Shown here: in pieces, positions 37,315 through 47,700 of the stretch
Layout: every line of letters begins with the position of its first letter
Numbering within the stretch: position 1 is the stretch's first letter
Assembly (NCBI RefSeq): GCF_004310285.1
Contig: NZ_SISF01000023.1
Span: 1 to 64,000, forward strand
Reading direction: 5' to 3'
Source of the DNA: Agrobacterium cavarae
GTDB lineage: Bacteria > Pseudomonadota > Alphaproteobacteria > Rhizobiales > Rhizobiaceae
Length of the DNA: 64,000 nt
Translations under genes and position numbers: made by a program
Notes under the pieces: generated by a model
Told to the model about the DNA's origin: nothing
Seen by the model: only the letters and a program-made list of their open reading frames with translations
The model's database searches: none

Positions 37315-38304
37315 TTAAAGCGCTTCGATCTGACGCAAAATATCGTCTTCGATTGTAATCCCGTTCTCCAGAGACTGCTTGCGAATGCCTTGGCTGCGGC
37401 GGCCTGGAAGCCTTGCATTGCCCTGAGACTCGATTTCGGCGGCCATCTGCGAAACCCTGTCCGCCAGAGCATCATTGCCGGCAATGGTCGGATCGATCGC
37501 AATGATCGTGTGCCCAAGAGAGGGCGCCGTTCCCATATCGTCCAGAAGAGAAGAGGCCTGGAAGCCGAAATTGCCTCCGGTGAGGCCCGCCGCCATGATC
37601 TCGACCATGAGCGCCAATGCCGCCCCCTTGGCCTCACCGGCCGGCACCATGGTGCCGTTGATCGCTTCATTTGGATCGGTGGTTGGACAACCCTGCGCGT
37701 CGAGAGCCCAATCACCTGGAATAGTGACGCCTTTTTGGCGGGCGGCCATGATCTTGCCCCGCGCGACCTTGGAAAGCGCGAGGTCGATCACCAGAGGGTC
37801 GGCGTCTTTCATCGGCGCGGCAAAGGCGATCGGGTTCGTCCCATAAAGCGGCCTGATGCCGCCCCATGGGGCCATGGAGGCGGGGGCATTGGCGACCATG
37901 AAGGCAACGAGACCCTGTTCTGCCAAACGCTCGACCGTCAAAGCCATGACACCAGCATGATGTGACCGACCGATCGCGGCAAGCGCGATGCCCTGGTCAC
38001 GTGCAAGCGGCTCTAGCTCTTGAATTGCAAGATCGATAGCTGGATAGGCATATCCGTGTCCTGCGTCGATCGAGACCACCGCGGGTCGGACCTTTGTGGC
38101 TGTGGGCACAGCTTCGCCATTCACTTTTCCGGTATGAAGCTGGGCTACATAGACCGGTATCCGCCGAAATCCATGGCCGCCCTGGCCACAAGCCTCCGCG
38201 GCAACCAGTGCACGGGCAACGGAGCGCGCGCTTGACGCCAGAACGCCGTTCTTCTCGAAGATGGAAGAAACAAAGTCTTCCGCCTGTTCTATGCTAAATT
38301 TCAT
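37315..38304 (-). CDS. Ldh2/malate dehydrogenase-like NAD(P)H-dependent oxidoreductase
   Basis: Encodes about 329 residues. It belongs to the Ldh2 family (malate/L-lactate/ureidoglycolate/Delta1-piperideine-2-carboxylate reductase), a fold distinct from the Rossmann dehydrogenases. The catalytic His lies in AIGRSHHAGVMALTVE near residue 108, and the NPIAFAAP and VARGKIMAARQKG segments are typical. The frame runs 22 codons upstream; I chose ATG 38304 because MKFSIEQAEDF matches family starts, though its ribosome binding site is weak. Substrate cannot be assigned. It converges on the ROK gene. Confidence 0.82.
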   Translation of the reverse strand: MKFSIEQAEDFVSSIFEKNGVLASSARSVARALVAAEACGQGGHGFRRIPVYVAQLHTGKVNGEAVPTATKVRPAVVSIDAGHGYAYPAIDLAIQELEPLARDQGIALAAIGRSHHAGVMALTVERLAEQGLVAFMVANAPASMAPWGGIRPLYGTNPIAFAAPMKDADPLVIDLALSKVARGKIMAARQKGVTIPGDWALDAQGCPTTDPNEAINGTMVPAGEAKGAALALMVEIMAAGLTGGNFGFQASSLLDDMGTAPSLGHTIIAIDPTIAGNDALADRVSQMAAEIESQGNARLPGRRSQGIRKQSLENGITIEDDILRQIEAL

Positions 38305-38479
38305 GACGCAATCTGGAAGGAAACAGAGTGAAATGATGCCCGACCGACATTTGGGCATTGGCAGGGACATGTGAGAAAAGCTGGCGAAAACCGTATCGCA
38401 ACCTGATGGCTTGCGATGTTTCAGCAGCGTGTAGCGGACGGCCCTCGATCAAAAGATGGGAAGGCCGCCCTTATACGTG

Positions 38480-39115
38480 TCAATGCGCAGCAGACATGTC
38501 GCCCAGCACGTCCTTGGACGCGACGGTGGAGTCGGCATTCAGCTTGTAGACCATGGGCACGCCGGTCGCGAGATTGAGCTTCAGGATTTCTTCCTTGCTC
38601 AGCTTGTCGAGCACCATCACCAGCGAACGCAGCGAATTGCCGTGCGCGGCGACCAGAACCTTCTCTCCACGCAGAACGCGCGGCAGGATTTCCGTCAGAT
38701 AGTAGGGCCAGACGCGAGCACCAGTGTCTCGCAGGCTTTCGCCGCCGGGCGGCGGGATGTCGTAGGAGCGGCGCCAGATATGCACTTGCTCCTCACCCCA
38801 CTTCTCGCGGGCGTCATCCTTGTTGAGGCCGGAAAGATCGCCATAGTCACGCTCGTTGAGCGCCTCATCGCGGATGGTTTCTAGACCCGACTGGCCGACA
38901 TTGTCGAGCACGATCTGGCAGGTTTTTTGCGCGCGAATCAGCGAAGACGTGTAAGCCACGTCAAATTTGATACCGTAATCGGCAAGCGCCTTGCCGCCAG
39001 CATTGGCTTCCTGAACGCCGAGTTCCGTCAGATCGGGGTCGCGCCATCCGGTGAAGAGGTTCTTGAGGTTCCAGTCGCTTTGACCGTGACGAACGAGGAC
39101 GAGGGTTCCGCTCAT
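38480..39115 (-). CDS. gpmA: 2,3-bisphosphoglycerate-dependent phosphoglycerate mutase
   Basis: Encodes 211 residues. It interconverts 3- and 2-phosphoglycerate in glycolysis. The RHGQSDWN motif near the N terminus carries the phospho-acceptor His (His10), and [16 protein letters not shown] and the second His in [12 protein letters not shown] complete the active site. It is shorter than the E. coli form (about 250) in the C-terminal part, as is common in alphaproteobacteria. It follows dapB by 18 bases; GGAGAG precedes the start. Confidence 0.93.
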   Translation of the reverse strand: MSGTLVLVRHGQSDWNLKNLFTGWRDPDLTELGVQEANAGGKALADYGIKFDVAYTSSLIRAQKTCQIVLDNVGQSGLETIRDEALNERDYGDLSGLNKDDAREKWGEEQVHIWRRSYDIPPPGGESLRDTGARVWPYYLTEILPRVLRGEKVLVAAHGNSLRSLVMVLDKLSKEEILKLNLATGVPMVYKLNADSTVASKDVLGDMSAAH

Positions 39116-39133
39116 AAATACTCTCCAGGTTGA

Positions 39134-39961
39134 TTATGAATTGTCGGCCAGACCGAGAACGTCCAGCATGGAATAGAAGCCGGGCTTCTTGTCGAAAGCC
39201 CAAAGTGCGGCGGCGATGGCGCCACGCCCGAAAATGCTCCGGTCCGCCGCATGGTGCGAGAAGGTCAGTTGTTCTCCCTCACCAGCAAAGATCACGGAGT
39301 GATCGCCCACCACCGAACCGCCACGCAGCGTTGCAAAACCAATGGTGCCCGCCTGGCGTGCACCGGTATGCCCGTCGCGCACCCTGACGGAGTTTTCGGC
39401 AAGATCGATGTTACGTCCCTGTGCTGCGGCTTTGCCAAGCAGAAGGGCCGTACCGGATGGTGCGTCCACCTTGTGCTTATGATGCATTTCCAGCACCTCA
39501 ATGTCCCACTGCTGCGGCCCGAGCGCTTTTGCCGCCTGGCGCGTCAGAACGGAAAGCAGATTGACGCCCAGGCTCATATTGCCGGACTTCACGACGCGTG
39601 CATGACGCGCAGCCGCCTTGAACTTTTCCTCGTCCTCGACCGAGCAGCCGGTCGTGCCGATGACGTGGACGATACGCGCTTGTGCGGCAAGACCGGAGAA
39701 GATCACACTCGCGGCCGGTGAGGTAAAGTCGACAACCCCTTCAGCGTTGACGAAGGCGGCAAGCGCATCGCTGGTGACGGGAACGCCGATGGGGCCAAGG
39801 CCCGCAAGCTCGCCTGCATCCCGCCCGACGAAGGGTGAGCCCTCCCGCTCGATCGCGGCATGGAGTTGGACGCCGGGCGTTTCATGAATGAGACGGATGA
39901 GGGTCTGTCCCATGCGGCCTGCAGCGCCAACCACCACCAGTTTCATGCCGTTGCCGCTCAT
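39134..39961 (-). CDS. dapB: 4-hydroxy-tetrahydrodipicolinate reductase
   Basis: Encodes 275 residues. It performs the NAD(P)H-dependent step of lysine and diaminopimelate synthesis. The nucleotide-binding [11 protein letters not shown] motif lies at residues 12-22, and the catalytic [14 protein letters not shown] motif near 160. The ATG at 39961 follows GGGTGA; a second in-frame ATG at 39946 would give 270 residues, closer to the family norm. It sits between the ABC exporter gene and gpmA on one transcript. Confidence 0.94.
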   Translation of the reverse strand: MSGNGMKLVVVGAAGRMGQTLIRLIHETPGVQLHAAIEREGSPFVGRDAGELAGLGPIGVPVTSDALAAFVNAEGVVDFTSPAASVIFSGLAAQARIVHVIGTTGCSVEDEEKFKAAARHARVVKSGNMSLGVNLLSVLTRQAAKALGPQQWDIEVLEMHHKHKVDAPSGTALLLGKAAAQGRNIDLAENSVRVRDGHTGARQAGTIGFATLRGGSVVGDHSVIFAGEGEQLTFSHHAADRSIFGRGAIAAALWAFDKKPGFYSMLDVLGLADNS

Positions 39962-39978
39962 GTCGTCACCCTATGCTT

Positions 39979-41775
39979 TCAAAGTCCGCGAACGCCCGTC
40001 GCCTGAAGATTGTTGAGGCGAGCGTAAAGCCCGTCCTCCTGCCGCGCAAGCGTCTCATGCGTTCCTTCTTCGACAACCTGCCCCTCATTCATCACCACGA
40101 TCTTGTCTGCCTTGACGACGGTTGAGAGACGGTGGGCAATGACGATGACGGTGCGTCCTGACATGGCGGTATCGAGCGCCTTCTGCACGACGGCCTCCGA
40201 CTCAGTATCGAGCGCAGACGTCGCTTCATCGAGTAGAAGGATCGGTGCATTGCGGACCAGAGCGCGCGCGATGGAAAGACGCTGACGTTGGCCGCCTGAA
40301 AGGGTCATGCCGTTTTCACCAACCTGGGTGTCATAACCCAACGGCTGCGCCAGAATGAAGTCATGGGCGAAAGCAAGCCTCGCGGCCTCTTCGATCTCGG
40401 CATCCGTCGCTTCTGGACGGCCATAGCGGATGTTGTCGCGGATCGTGCCTTCGAAGAGATAGGGCTGCTGCGAAACGTAAGCCAGATTGAGGCGCACCGA
40501 GCGCGTCGTCACGTCGGCAATGTTTTGCCCATCGATCAAGATCTCGCCGCCCGTCGGATCGTAAAACCGCGGCACGAGGTTGATGATCGTGGACTTTCCT
40601 GCTCCCGAGGGTCCGACGAGGGCGGTCGTCTTTCCACCTTCGGCAACAAAGCTTACGCCTTTGAGGATAGGACCGGAATCCTTGTAGGAGAAAACGACAT
40701 TGCGAAGTTCCACGGTCGCGTCTTCGATCTTGAGCGGCACCGCATTCGGCTTTTCGCGCTGAACCGGCTCCATGTCGAGGATCTCATAGATCATGCGCGC
40801 ATTCACCACGGCACGTTCCAGCGAGACCTGAAGACGGGCAAGACGGCGCGCGGGATCGTATGCGAGCAGGAGGGCGGTCACGAAAGCAAAGAAGGCGCCC
40901 GGGGGAACGTTGTCATAGATCGCGCGGTAAGCGGCATAAGCGAGCACGCTTGAGACGGCAATTCCGGCGATGGTTTCAGTCAGAGGTGCAGTTCGCTCGG
41001 ACAACCGCGCGATACGATTGGAACGCCGTTCGGAAGCATCGATCGTCGCGAAGACCCGCTCCTCAAGTGGCTTTTCCATGGTGAAAGCCTTGACGATCGC
41101 GATGCCTTGAAGCGTTTCCTGCATGGACCCGAGAACACGACTTCCAAGGATGATGGCTTCTCTGGTCGTTTCCCGCAGTCTTTTGGAGATGTATCGAAGG
41201 CCGAGAACCAGCGGCGGCACGATGAAGACGATGATGATCGAGAGGAACGGGTCCTTGACAATCATCACGCCGATCAAGGCAATGAAGGTCAAAAGATCCC
41301 GTGCCACGGAGGTGACGGTCAAGTTCATGACGTCGCGGATGCCGCCGATGTTCTGGCTCACCTGGGCTGCGAGATGCGCGGAACGGGATTCGCTCAGATA
41401 ACCAACCGAGAGTGTCATGAGATGCGAGTAAAGACGCTTCTGATAACGAGCAACGATGTTGTTGCCAATTTTCGAAAGCGCGACAGATTGGAAGTAGCTC
41501 GCAAGTCCCCGAAGGAAGAAAGCCATAAATATCGCACCGCAGATCATAAATGCGAGATCAGCGCGTCGGTTGACGAAGGCTTCGTTGATAATGGAATCCA
41601 TGATCCAGGCGGTGAACGCCGTTGATCCTGCTACGATGAGCAGGCAGAAGACGACCAATACATAGCCCTTGATATGGTCGCGCGCATTCTCGGCAAAGAC
41701 ACGCTTAAGAACTGCAGCAATTGTATCGGTGTCCACAGGACCCCGTGACTTGGCGGTTTTCAATCGCTCATCCAC
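39979..41775 (-). CDS. MsbA-like ABC exporter (fused permease and ATPase)
   Basis: Encodes up to 598 residues. Six transmembrane helices (about 35-330) precede an ABC domain with Walker A GPSGAGKST, signature [15 protein letters not shown] and Walker B ILLLDEATSALD. This half-transporter type works as a homodimer; MsbA and related proteins flip lipids or drugs. The start is unusual: the frame begins with GTG at 41775, immediately after AAAAG, and a TTG at 41763 lies eight bases after AAGGTGG, while the nearby ATG is out of frame. Substrate unknown. Confidence 0.9.
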   Translation of the reverse strand: MDERLKTAKSRGPVDTDTIAAVLKRVFAENARDHIKGYVLVVFCLLIVAGSTAFTAWIMDSIINEAFVNRRADLAFMICGAIFMAFFLRGLASYFQSVALSKIGNNIVARYQKRLYSHLMTLSVGYLSESRSAHLAAQVSQNIGGIRDVMNLTVTSVARDLLTFIALIGVMIVKDPFLSIIIVFIVPPLVLGLRYISKRLRETTREAIILGSRVLGSMQETLQGIAIVKAFTMEKPLEERVFATIDASERRSNRIARLSERTAPLTETIAGIAVSSVLAYAAYRAIYDNVPPGAFFAFVTALLLAYDPARRLARLQVSLERAVVNARMIYEILDMEPVQREKPNAVPLKIEDATVELRNVVFSYKDSGPILKGVSFVAEGGKTTALVGPSGAGKSTIINLVPRFYDPTGGEILIDGQNIADVTTRSVRLNLAYVSQQPYLFEGTIRDNIRYGRPEATDAEIEEAARLAFAHDFILAQPLGYDTQVGENGMTLSGGQRQRLSIARALVRNAPILLLDEATSALDTESEAVVQKALDTAMSGRTVIVIAHRLSTVVKADKIVVMNEGQVVEEGTHETLARQEDGLYARLNNLQATGVRGL

Positions 41776-41861
41776 CTTTTGATGTTCCGGCGGCTGCGCC
41801 GCCTTTTCAAGCGGCGTCTATATCCATTAGGGCAGGCTTTGACCAGCCTCAACTTGGAAGC

Positions 41862-42878
41862 TCACCTCTGCCAGCGGCGCCCTTCGAGCGTCACGCCGAA
41901 ATTCTCAGGTGTTCTGGCGAAGGTGGACAGACCGGCAAGTGCCGCCTGCGGGTGGGTCACGACGTAGGTTGGAATGGAGCGCATCAGTGCGCTGTGCGGC
42001 GCCTTGTCCTCAAAGCCTGCGCGAAATTCTGGACGCTTCAGCGCCGGAATGATCTTTTGCGAAATGCCGCCGGCTAGATAGACCCCGCCACGCGCCATGA
42101 AGACGAGCGCCATGTCTCCGGCGACGCGCCCGAGATAGGTGCTGAACAGCGAGAGTGTTTCCTCAGCCTGCGCATTCGATCCGCCAAGACCATGTGCGGT
42201 GACATCCGCCGGATCGGAAAAGCTTGGCGCGATGCCATCCGCCGCACAGATGGCACGGTAGAGATTGACGAGGCCGCGTCCGCACAGAATCTGCTCGCCA
42301 GAAATGCGGCCCTCAATTGCTTCGAGATGCGGAAAAATCTGATGATCCCGTTCCGTCCGTGGCCCAAGATCGACGTGCCCACCTTCACCGGGCACTGGGA
42401 ACCACATGTTTCTTGCACGAACGAGGCCGCCCACACCGAGTCCTGTGCCAGGACCTAGCACCACGCGCGACGCCATCATGTCCGGGCGGTTTGGTCCGAT
42501 ACGCTCGCGATTGTCGTCGTCAAGTGCGGCAATCGCCAGAGCCTGCGCTTCGAAGTCATTGACGACCACGACATCGCTCAAGCCGAGATTGCTCAGCATC
42601 TCCTTCGGTTTGACGATCCAGTGGCAATTGGTCAGCGGTATCTCGTCGGACTCGATCGGTCCGGCGACGGCAAGGAGCGCCGAGACCGGTTTGATCGCCC
42701 TGTTGCTCAAAACCGCGATCTTGATGGCATCATCAATCGAGGGATAGTCGGCGGTTTTGACGGTGGTCAGGTGCGCGGCTTCAGATGTGGCGTCCGGCAG
42801 GATGCAGAAACGGGCATTGGTGCCGCCGATATCTCCAATGAGGATCGGAAAGGAAAGATGATCGTTCTGATTGGGCAT
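41862..42878 (-). CDS. glk: Glucokinase
   Basis: Encodes 338 residues. It phosphorylates glucose with ATP to glucose 6-phosphate. The phosphate-binding [10 protein letters not shown] loop near residue 16, the [13 protein letters not shown] catalytic Asp region near 110 and [12 protein letters not shown] near 145 identify the bacterial Glk (PF02685) type. The ATG at 42878 lies six bases after GGAG; a GTG just upstream is less likely. It is in a same-strand run with mgsA upstream (57 bases away) and the ABC exporter downstream. Confidence 0.94.
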   Translation of the reverse strand: MPNQNDHLSFPILIGDIGGTNARFCILPDATSEAAHLTTVKTADYPSIDDAIKIAVLSNRAIKPVSALLAVAGPIESDEIPLTNCHWIVKPKEMLSNLGLSDVVVVNDFEAQALAIAALDDDNRERIGPNRPDMMASRVVLGPGTGLGVGGLVRARNMWFPVPGEGGHVDLGPRTERDHQIFPHLEAIEGRISGEQILCGRGLVNLYRAICAADGIAPSFSDPADVTAHGLGGSNAQAEETLSLFSTYLGRVAGDMALVFMARGGVYLAGGISQKIIPALKRPEFRAGFEDKAPHSALMRSIPTYVVTHPQAALAGLSTFARTPENFGVTLEGRRWQR

Positions 42879-42935
42879 CACTGCTCCTGAAGCCGCCTGA
42901 TTTTTGAAGATAGAACTCGCCGAATCAAAGAGCGC

Positions 42936-43322
42936 CTATCTGTTGATGTGAAAGTCGATCAGTCGCTCCGCCGTCGCGCGGTTGAGCGCCATCGGTATGT
43001 CGTAGACGGTCGCCAGCCGTGTCAAGGCTTTCACGTCCACATCATGCGGCATGGAGGTCAGCGGATCGACAAAGAAGATCAGCATGTCGACATCGCCGGT
43101 CGCAATCATCGCGCCGATCTGCTGATCGCCGCCGAGAGGCCCGCTTTTCAGACGGATCACGTCGAGCTTGGGACAGGCATCCTGCACACGACCACCCGTC
43201 GTTCCCGTGGCGACAATGCGGAAGGTCGACAGCGCATCCTGATGCTCGCGGGCAAACTCCGCCATGTCGTCCTTCTTCTGATCATGCGCGATCAGCGCAA
43301 CGCAGCGTTTGCTATCCATCAT
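42936..43322 (-). CDS. mgsA: Methylglyoxal synthase
   Basis: Encodes 128 residues. It converts dihydroxyacetone phosphate to methylglyoxal and phosphate, a bypass that relieves sugar-phosphate stress. The [10 protein letters not shown] start, ATGTTGGRV phosphate loop, [13 protein letters not shown] motif and the catalytic-Asp region of [19 protein letters not shown] are all present. It precedes glk on the same strand, so sugar entry and the methylglyoxal bypass may be coexpressed. The start could be either of two adjacent ATGs. Confidence 0.94.
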   Translation of the reverse strand: MMDSKRCVALIAHDQKKDDMAEFAREHQDALSTFRIVATGTTGGRVQDACPKLDVIRLKSGPLGGDQQIGAMIATGDVDMLIFFVDPLTSMPHDVDVKALTRLATVYDIPMALNRATAERLIDFHINR

Positions 43323-43399
43323 CGTTCCACGCGTTTTTTAAATCGATTTGAAGCCTTCTATATCAACTCTTCCAAGTTTGAAAAGCGGGCCTCTTGGGA

Positions 43400-44449
43400 T
43401 CAATTCATGGAAGGGCGTGTGGAGGGGCGCGGAACATCTGCCGGCGGAACCGGTCCGCCAGGCGAGGGGGAAACGGGGGCGGTTGCCGCCGGAGCCGCAG
43501 GGGTGGTGTAAGCACTTTGTACCGCAGTCTGTAACCTTCCTGCGGAAGGCGCAACCGCAATGGCGGCGCAGGCCTTTGGCAAGTCCGACACCATCATCGG
43601 TCTTGGCGGCTTCGGCGGTTTGGCGTTCGGATCCTTCTTCGGCGCCGCCCATGGTTCCTTGGTAAACCACCAGGCAAGCGACTTGTCGCAGCCATCGCCC
43701 CGACCCACTGCCGCCTGCGGCTTGCAGTCTGTCGCACCGGCCGGGCAGGACAGACGGACGTGGAAATGCTCGTCATGGCCGTAAATCGGACGGATCTTGC
43801 CCATGAAAGTGCGGTCGCCGGTCCAGCTTTGGCAAAGCTTCTGCTTGATGGCCGGGTTGACGAAGATGCGCTCCACCTGTGGATAGCTCGCCGCCATCAT
43901 CACCAGCCGTGCATTGAGTGGAGACCATTTGCGGTCGTCAACGGTCAGAAACTTGCTCTTGTCGAGCATCGAGATGAAGGGCGTATCCTCACGCTCCTGC
44001 GCGCTCATGATGTGGTCGGGCATCTTGCGCCACCAGATATCGACATCTAGCCCGATCTGATGCGAGGCGTGACCGGTCAGCATGGGACCGCCGCGCGGCT
44101 GGGAGATGTCGCCAATCAGGAGGCCTGGCCAGCCGATTTTCTGGGAGTCTTGAGCGAAACGTTCGATGAAGGAAACGAGCTGCGGCTGGCCCCAGCGCCG
44201 GTTGCGTGAAAGGCGCATGGCCTGAAAACCTTCGCCTTCCGTCGGCAGGGCAACCGCACCGGACTGGCATCCTTTTGCATAGGAGCCATAAGACTTAGAG
44301 GGTCCGGCGGAGGGAAGATCGATATGGCCAAAAACCTGCTTTGCGGGCTGGTCTTGCGCAAAGGCTGGCGCGAGATCTGCGCCAATCATCGAGACGACCG
44401 AAAAAGCGATAAGCGAAAGCCTGTGCGCTGCCATTGTCTTTAATATCAT
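43400..44449 (-). CDS. mepA: Penicillin-insensitive murein endopeptidase
   Basis: Encodes 349 residues. It is a LAS-family zinc peptidase that cuts cross-links in peptidoglycan in the periplasm. An N-terminal signal peptide ends near residue 32 (APAFAQ). Zinc ligands are seen in TGHASHQIGLDVDIW (His and Asp, near residues 126-135) and in HFHVRLSCP (near 228). A Pro/Ala/Thr-rich tail of about 45 residues closes the chain and is likely disordered. It is first of the minus-strand run and divergent from yejA. Confidence 0.92.
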   Translation of the reverse strand: MILKTMAAHRLSLIAFSVVSMIGADLAPAFAQDQPAKQVFGHIDLPSAGPSKSYGSYAKGCQSGAVALPTEGEGFQAMRLSRNRRWGQPQLVSFIERFAQDSQKIGWPGLLIGDISQPRGGPMLTGHASHQIGLDVDIWWRKMPDHIMSAQEREDTPFISMLDKSKFLTVDDRKWSPLNARLVMMAASYPQVERIFVNPAIKQKLCQSWTGDRTFMGKIRPIYGHDEHFHVRLSCPAGATDCKPQAAVGRGDGCDKSLAWWFTKEPWAAPKKDPNAKPPKPPRPMMVSDLPKACAAIAVAPSAGRLQTAVQSAYTTPAAPAATAPVSPSPGGPVPPADVPRPSTRPSMN

Positions 44450-44617
44450 TCGTCGCCGCCTGCGATCCGGTTGATTCTATGGTCCGATATTACGCTGGAT
44501 CGCGAATTTGGTGAAAGCATGTTTGCGGATAAACCGCTTGTGAGCCGGCGCCTCTATTTTTTGACATTGTTTGGCTTATGCTTCGCCGCAACAAGCATCA
44601 AAAAGGAACATCCGCCC

Positions 44618-46462
44618 ATGGCTTTGGCAAGCGCAAAATCCCTCCTGCTCTTAGGCATGGCAGTGTCGCTTTTGGCATCCTCGACAGGGGCAAAAGCGCA
44701 GGAGGAGGGGCAATGGCGTGTGGGCATTGCGACCGTCGGGGAGTTGAAGCACCCGAAGGGCTTCGAGCGCTTTGATTATGTCAACCCGAACGCACCGAAG
44801 GGCGGCACCTTGCGCCTGTCGACAGCAGGTACCTATGACACCCTCAACCCCTTGCTTGCCAAGGGAGAGGCCGCGACGGGTCTTGGGGTCGTGTTCGATA
44901 CGTTGATGAGGTCATCCGAAGAGGAGCTTTCGGCGTCCTACGGCCTCCTTGCGGAAGGCTTGACCTATCCAGCTGATATGTCCAGCGCGACGTTTAGATT
45001 GCGCGCCGAAGCCAAATTCGCGGACGGAAAACCTGTGACTCCGGAAGATGTGGTTTTCAGCTTCAACAAAGCTAAAGAGCTCAATCCGCAACTCGCAACC
45101 TACTACACGCACGTCACCAAAGCCGAAAAGACCGGCGACCGAGAGGTGACCTTCACCTTCGACGAGAAAAACAACCGCGAACTTCCGCAGATCGTCGGAC
45201 AGTTGCTTGTTGTTCCCAAACACTGGTGGGAGGCCAACGGTCCGGATGGAAAGCCACGCGACATTTCGCGCGGAACGTTGGAGCCAGTCATGGGATCCGG
45301 CCCCTATAAGATTGCCTCGGTGGCTCCGGGCTCCACGATTACTTACGAGTTGCGCGACGATTATTGGGGCAAAAACCTCAACGTCAATGTCGGAATGAAC
45401 AACTTCAAGACGATCAGCTACACCTTCTACACCGATCGCGATGTGGAGTTTCAGGCCTTCAAAGCAGGCAACACCGATTTCTGGCAGGAAAACTCTGCCG
45501 GTCGCTGGGCAACCGGCTATGACTTTCCAGCCGTCAAGGACGGACGGATCAAGCGCGAGGAACTCCCCAACATCTACCGCTCCGTCGGTATTATGCAGGC
45601 TTTCGTGCCGAACGCACGCCGCGACAAGTTCAAGGATCCGAGAGTCCGCAAAGCGCTGAACCTGGCCTATGACTTTGAGGATATGAACAAGACACTGTTT
45701 TTCGGCCAGTATCAGCGGATCAACAGCTTCTTCATGGGCAGCGACCTTGCCTCATCCGGTTTGCCTCAGGGCAAAGAGTTGGAAATTCTGACCGAAGTGA
45801 AAGATGAGGTGCCGCCGGAGGTCTTTACCACCGAGTATCGCAATCCCGTTGGCGGGGATCCGGCCAAGCAGCGCGACAATCTGCGTGAAGCTGTCAAGCT
45901 TATGAAGGAGGCAGGCTACGAGTTGCGGGGCAACCGAATGGTCAACGCGAAAACGGGCCAACCATTCGATTTCGAAATTCTTGTCGATTCGCCCGCCATG
46001 GAGCGCGTCGTTCTGGCCTACACACAAAACCTCAAGAAAATCGGCATCAACGCGACGGTTCGAAACGTCGATTCATCGCAATATACCAATCGCACACGCG
46101 CCTTCGATTATGACATGATCGTCAATCTCTGGGCTCAGACCTCCAATCCTGGCAATGAACAGGCCGATTACTGGGGTTCTGCCGCCGCAAACCGCCAAGG
46201 CTCGAAGAACTTTGCCGGGATCAGCAATCCTGCGATCGACAAGATCGTCCGCAAGATCATCTTCGCTCCCAGCCGTGAGGACCAGGTTGCTGCCGTTAAG
46301 GCGCTGGATCGGGTTCTGCTGGCCGGAAATTACGTCATCCCGCAATTCTACCGTGGCGAGATGACGGTTGCCTACTGGAACACCATCGTTCGCCCAACGG
46401 AACTGCCCTATTACGGCATCGGCTTCCCCGAGGCCTGGTGGTCGGCCAGTGCGGCAAAATGA
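44618..46462 (+). CDS. yejA: Periplasmic oligopeptide-binding protein YejA
   Basis: Encodes 614 residues. A signal peptide covers about residues 1-27 (TGAKAQ). The mature part is a DppA/OppA-type type II binding protein with the VTPEDVVFSFNKAKE signature near residue 140. The YejABEF system imports peptides, including microcin C in E. coli. The frame is open to 44471, but the ATG at 44618 follows AAAAGGA and starts the signal peptide. A short stem-loop lies just after its stop, before yejB. Confidence 0.92.
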   Translation: MALASAKSLLLLGMAVSLLASSTGAKAQEEGQWRVGIATVGELKHPKGFERFDYVNPNAPKGGTLRLSTAGTYDTLNPLLAKGEAATGLGVVFDTLMRSSEEELSASYGLLAEGLTYPADMSSATFRLRAEAKFADGKPVTPEDVVFSFNKAKELNPQLATYYTHVTKAEKTGDREVTFTFDEKNNRELPQIVGQLLVVPKHWWEANGPDGKPRDISRGTLEPVMGSGPYKIASVAPGSTITYELRDDYWGKNLNVNVGMNNFKTISYTFYTDRDVEFQAFKAGNTDFWQENSAGRWATGYDFPAVKDGRIKREELPNIYRSVGIMQAFVPNARRDKFKDPRVRKALNLAYDFEDMNKTLFFGQYQRINSFFMGSDLASSGLPQGKELEILTEVKDEVPPEVFTTEYRNPVGGDPAKQRDNLREAVKLMKEAGYELRGNRMVNAKTGQPFDFEILVDSPAMERVVLAYTQNLKKIGINATVRNVDSSQYTNRTRAFDYDMIVNLWAQTSNPGNEQADYWGSAAANRQGSKNFAGISNPAIDKIVRKIIFAPSREDQVAAVKALDRVLLAGNYVIPQFYRGEMTVAYWNTIVRPTELPYYGIGFPEAWWSASAAK

Positions 46463-46488
46463 GCTTGGTCTTGCTTTATAGGCCAAGC
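46463..46488 (+). other. Stem-loop after yejA
   Basis: GCTTGGTC (46463-46470) pairs with GGCCAAGC (46481-46488), eight pairs with one G-T, loop of ten. No full T-run follows. It lies between the binding-protein gene and yejB and may limit read-through or protect the yejA message. Confidence 0.55.
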
Positions 46489-46608
46489 CTTGATTCACAT
46501 GACTAAAGACGAATCATTAGGCGGGCAAAAGCTGCCGCTCGCCGGGAAAGGAAACGGTTTGACAGTAAGGATGACAGCCGAGCGCGCTTGCCTGGAGCGT
46601 GACCTCTA

Positions 46609-47700
46609 ATGGGAGCCTATATTCTCCGGCGTCTGGCGCTCATGATCCCGACGATTATCGGCATCATGGGCATTTCCTTTCTCGTCATTCAGTTTGCACC
46701 CGGCGGCCCGGTCGAACAGGTCATCGCCCAGCTGTCCGGTTCAGGTGACAGCGCTGCCGACCGCCTGTCCGGCGGCGGCGACCTCATGGGCGGCGGTGGT
46801 GTGGATGAAAGCGGATCGAAATATCGCGGCGCTCAGGGCCTCGATCCGGAGTTGATCGCCAAGCTCGAAAAGCAGTTCGGTTTCGACAAGCCGCCGCTGA
46901 CGCGCTTTCTGGAGATGATGTGGAACTACATCCGCTTCGACTTCGGCGACAGCTTCTTCAGAAACTCTTCTGTCATCGATCTCATCATCGACAAAATGCC
47001 TGTGTCGATTTCGCTCGGCTTCTGGATTCTGATCATTTCCTACGCCATATCCATTCCGCTCGGCATCAAGAAGGCGGTAGAGGACGGCTCGAAATTCGAC
47101 GTCTGGACGTCCGGCATTGTCATTATCGGTTATGCCGTGCCGAGCTTCCTCTTTGGCATTCTGCTGATCGTGCTGTTCGCTGGCGGTTCCTTCTTCGACT
47201 GGTTCCCGTTGCGTGGTCTCACCTCGGACAATTTTGCCGACCTGACATGGTGGCAGAAGATCATCGACTATTTCTGGCATCTGACATTGCCGCTGACAGC
47301 GCTCGTCCTGTCGGCCTTTGCCACCACGACGCTGCTCACCAAGAACTCCTTCATCGATGAGATCAAGAAGCAATATGTGGTCACCGCGCGCGCCAAGGGT
47401 CTTTCCGAGCGGAAAGTTCTCTACGGCCACGTCTTCCGCAACGCCATGCTGATCGTCATTGCCGGTTTTCCCGGTGCCTTCATCTCCGCCTTTTTCACCG
47501 GTTCGCTGTTGATTGAGAACATCTTCTCGCTGGATGGCCTCGGCCGGCTTGGCTATCTCTCCGTCGTCAATCGTGATTATCCGATCGTGTTCGGTACTCT
47601 CTTCATCTTCTCGCTCATGGGTCTCGTCGTCGGTCTGGTTTCCGACCTGATCTACACCTGGATCGATCCGCGCATCGACTTTGAGCGGAGGGACGTGTGA
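46609..47700 (+). CDS. yejB: Peptide ABC transporter permease YejB
   Basis: Encodes 363 residues of the DppB/OppB family with about six transmembrane segments. A Gly/Ser/Asp-rich insertion (about 45-75) follows the first helix, and the EAA-type loop reads [20 protein letters not shown] near residue 262. With YejE it forms the membrane channel of the YejA-dependent importer. Its TGA overlaps the ATG of yejE (TGATG). Confidence 0.93.
   Translation: MGAYILRRLALMIPTIIGIMGISFLVIQFAPGGPVEQVIAQLSGSGDSAADRLSGGGDLMGGGGVDESGSKYRGAQGLDPELIAKLEKQFGFDKPPLTRFLEMMWNYIRFDFGDSFFRNSSVIDLIIDKMPVSISLGFWILIISYAISIPLGIKKAVEDGSKFDVWTSGIVIIGYAVPSFLFGILLIVLFAGGSFFDWFPLRGLTSDNFADLTWWQKIIDYFWHLTLPLTALVLSAFATTTLLTKNSFIDEIKKQYVVTARAKGLSERKVLYGHVFRNAMLIVIAGFPGAFISAFFTGSLLIENIFSLDGLGRLGYLSVVNRDYPIVFGTLFIFSLMGLVVGLVSDLIYTWIDPRIDFERRDV

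Noticed and set aside
38400..38479. Hairpin GGACGGCC...GGCCGCCC after gpmA as a terminator
   Set aside because: The stem is imperfect with a long loop, and no T-run follows on the minus strand.
42936..44449. Plus-strand frames over mgsA and mepA (for example 43348-43665)
   Set aside because: They oppose clear enzymes with intact active sites and have no supporting features.
44561..44590. TTGACA upstream of yejA as a promoter
   Set aside because: A perfect -35 but no acceptable -10 at 16-18 bases; TTATGC lies only nine bases away.
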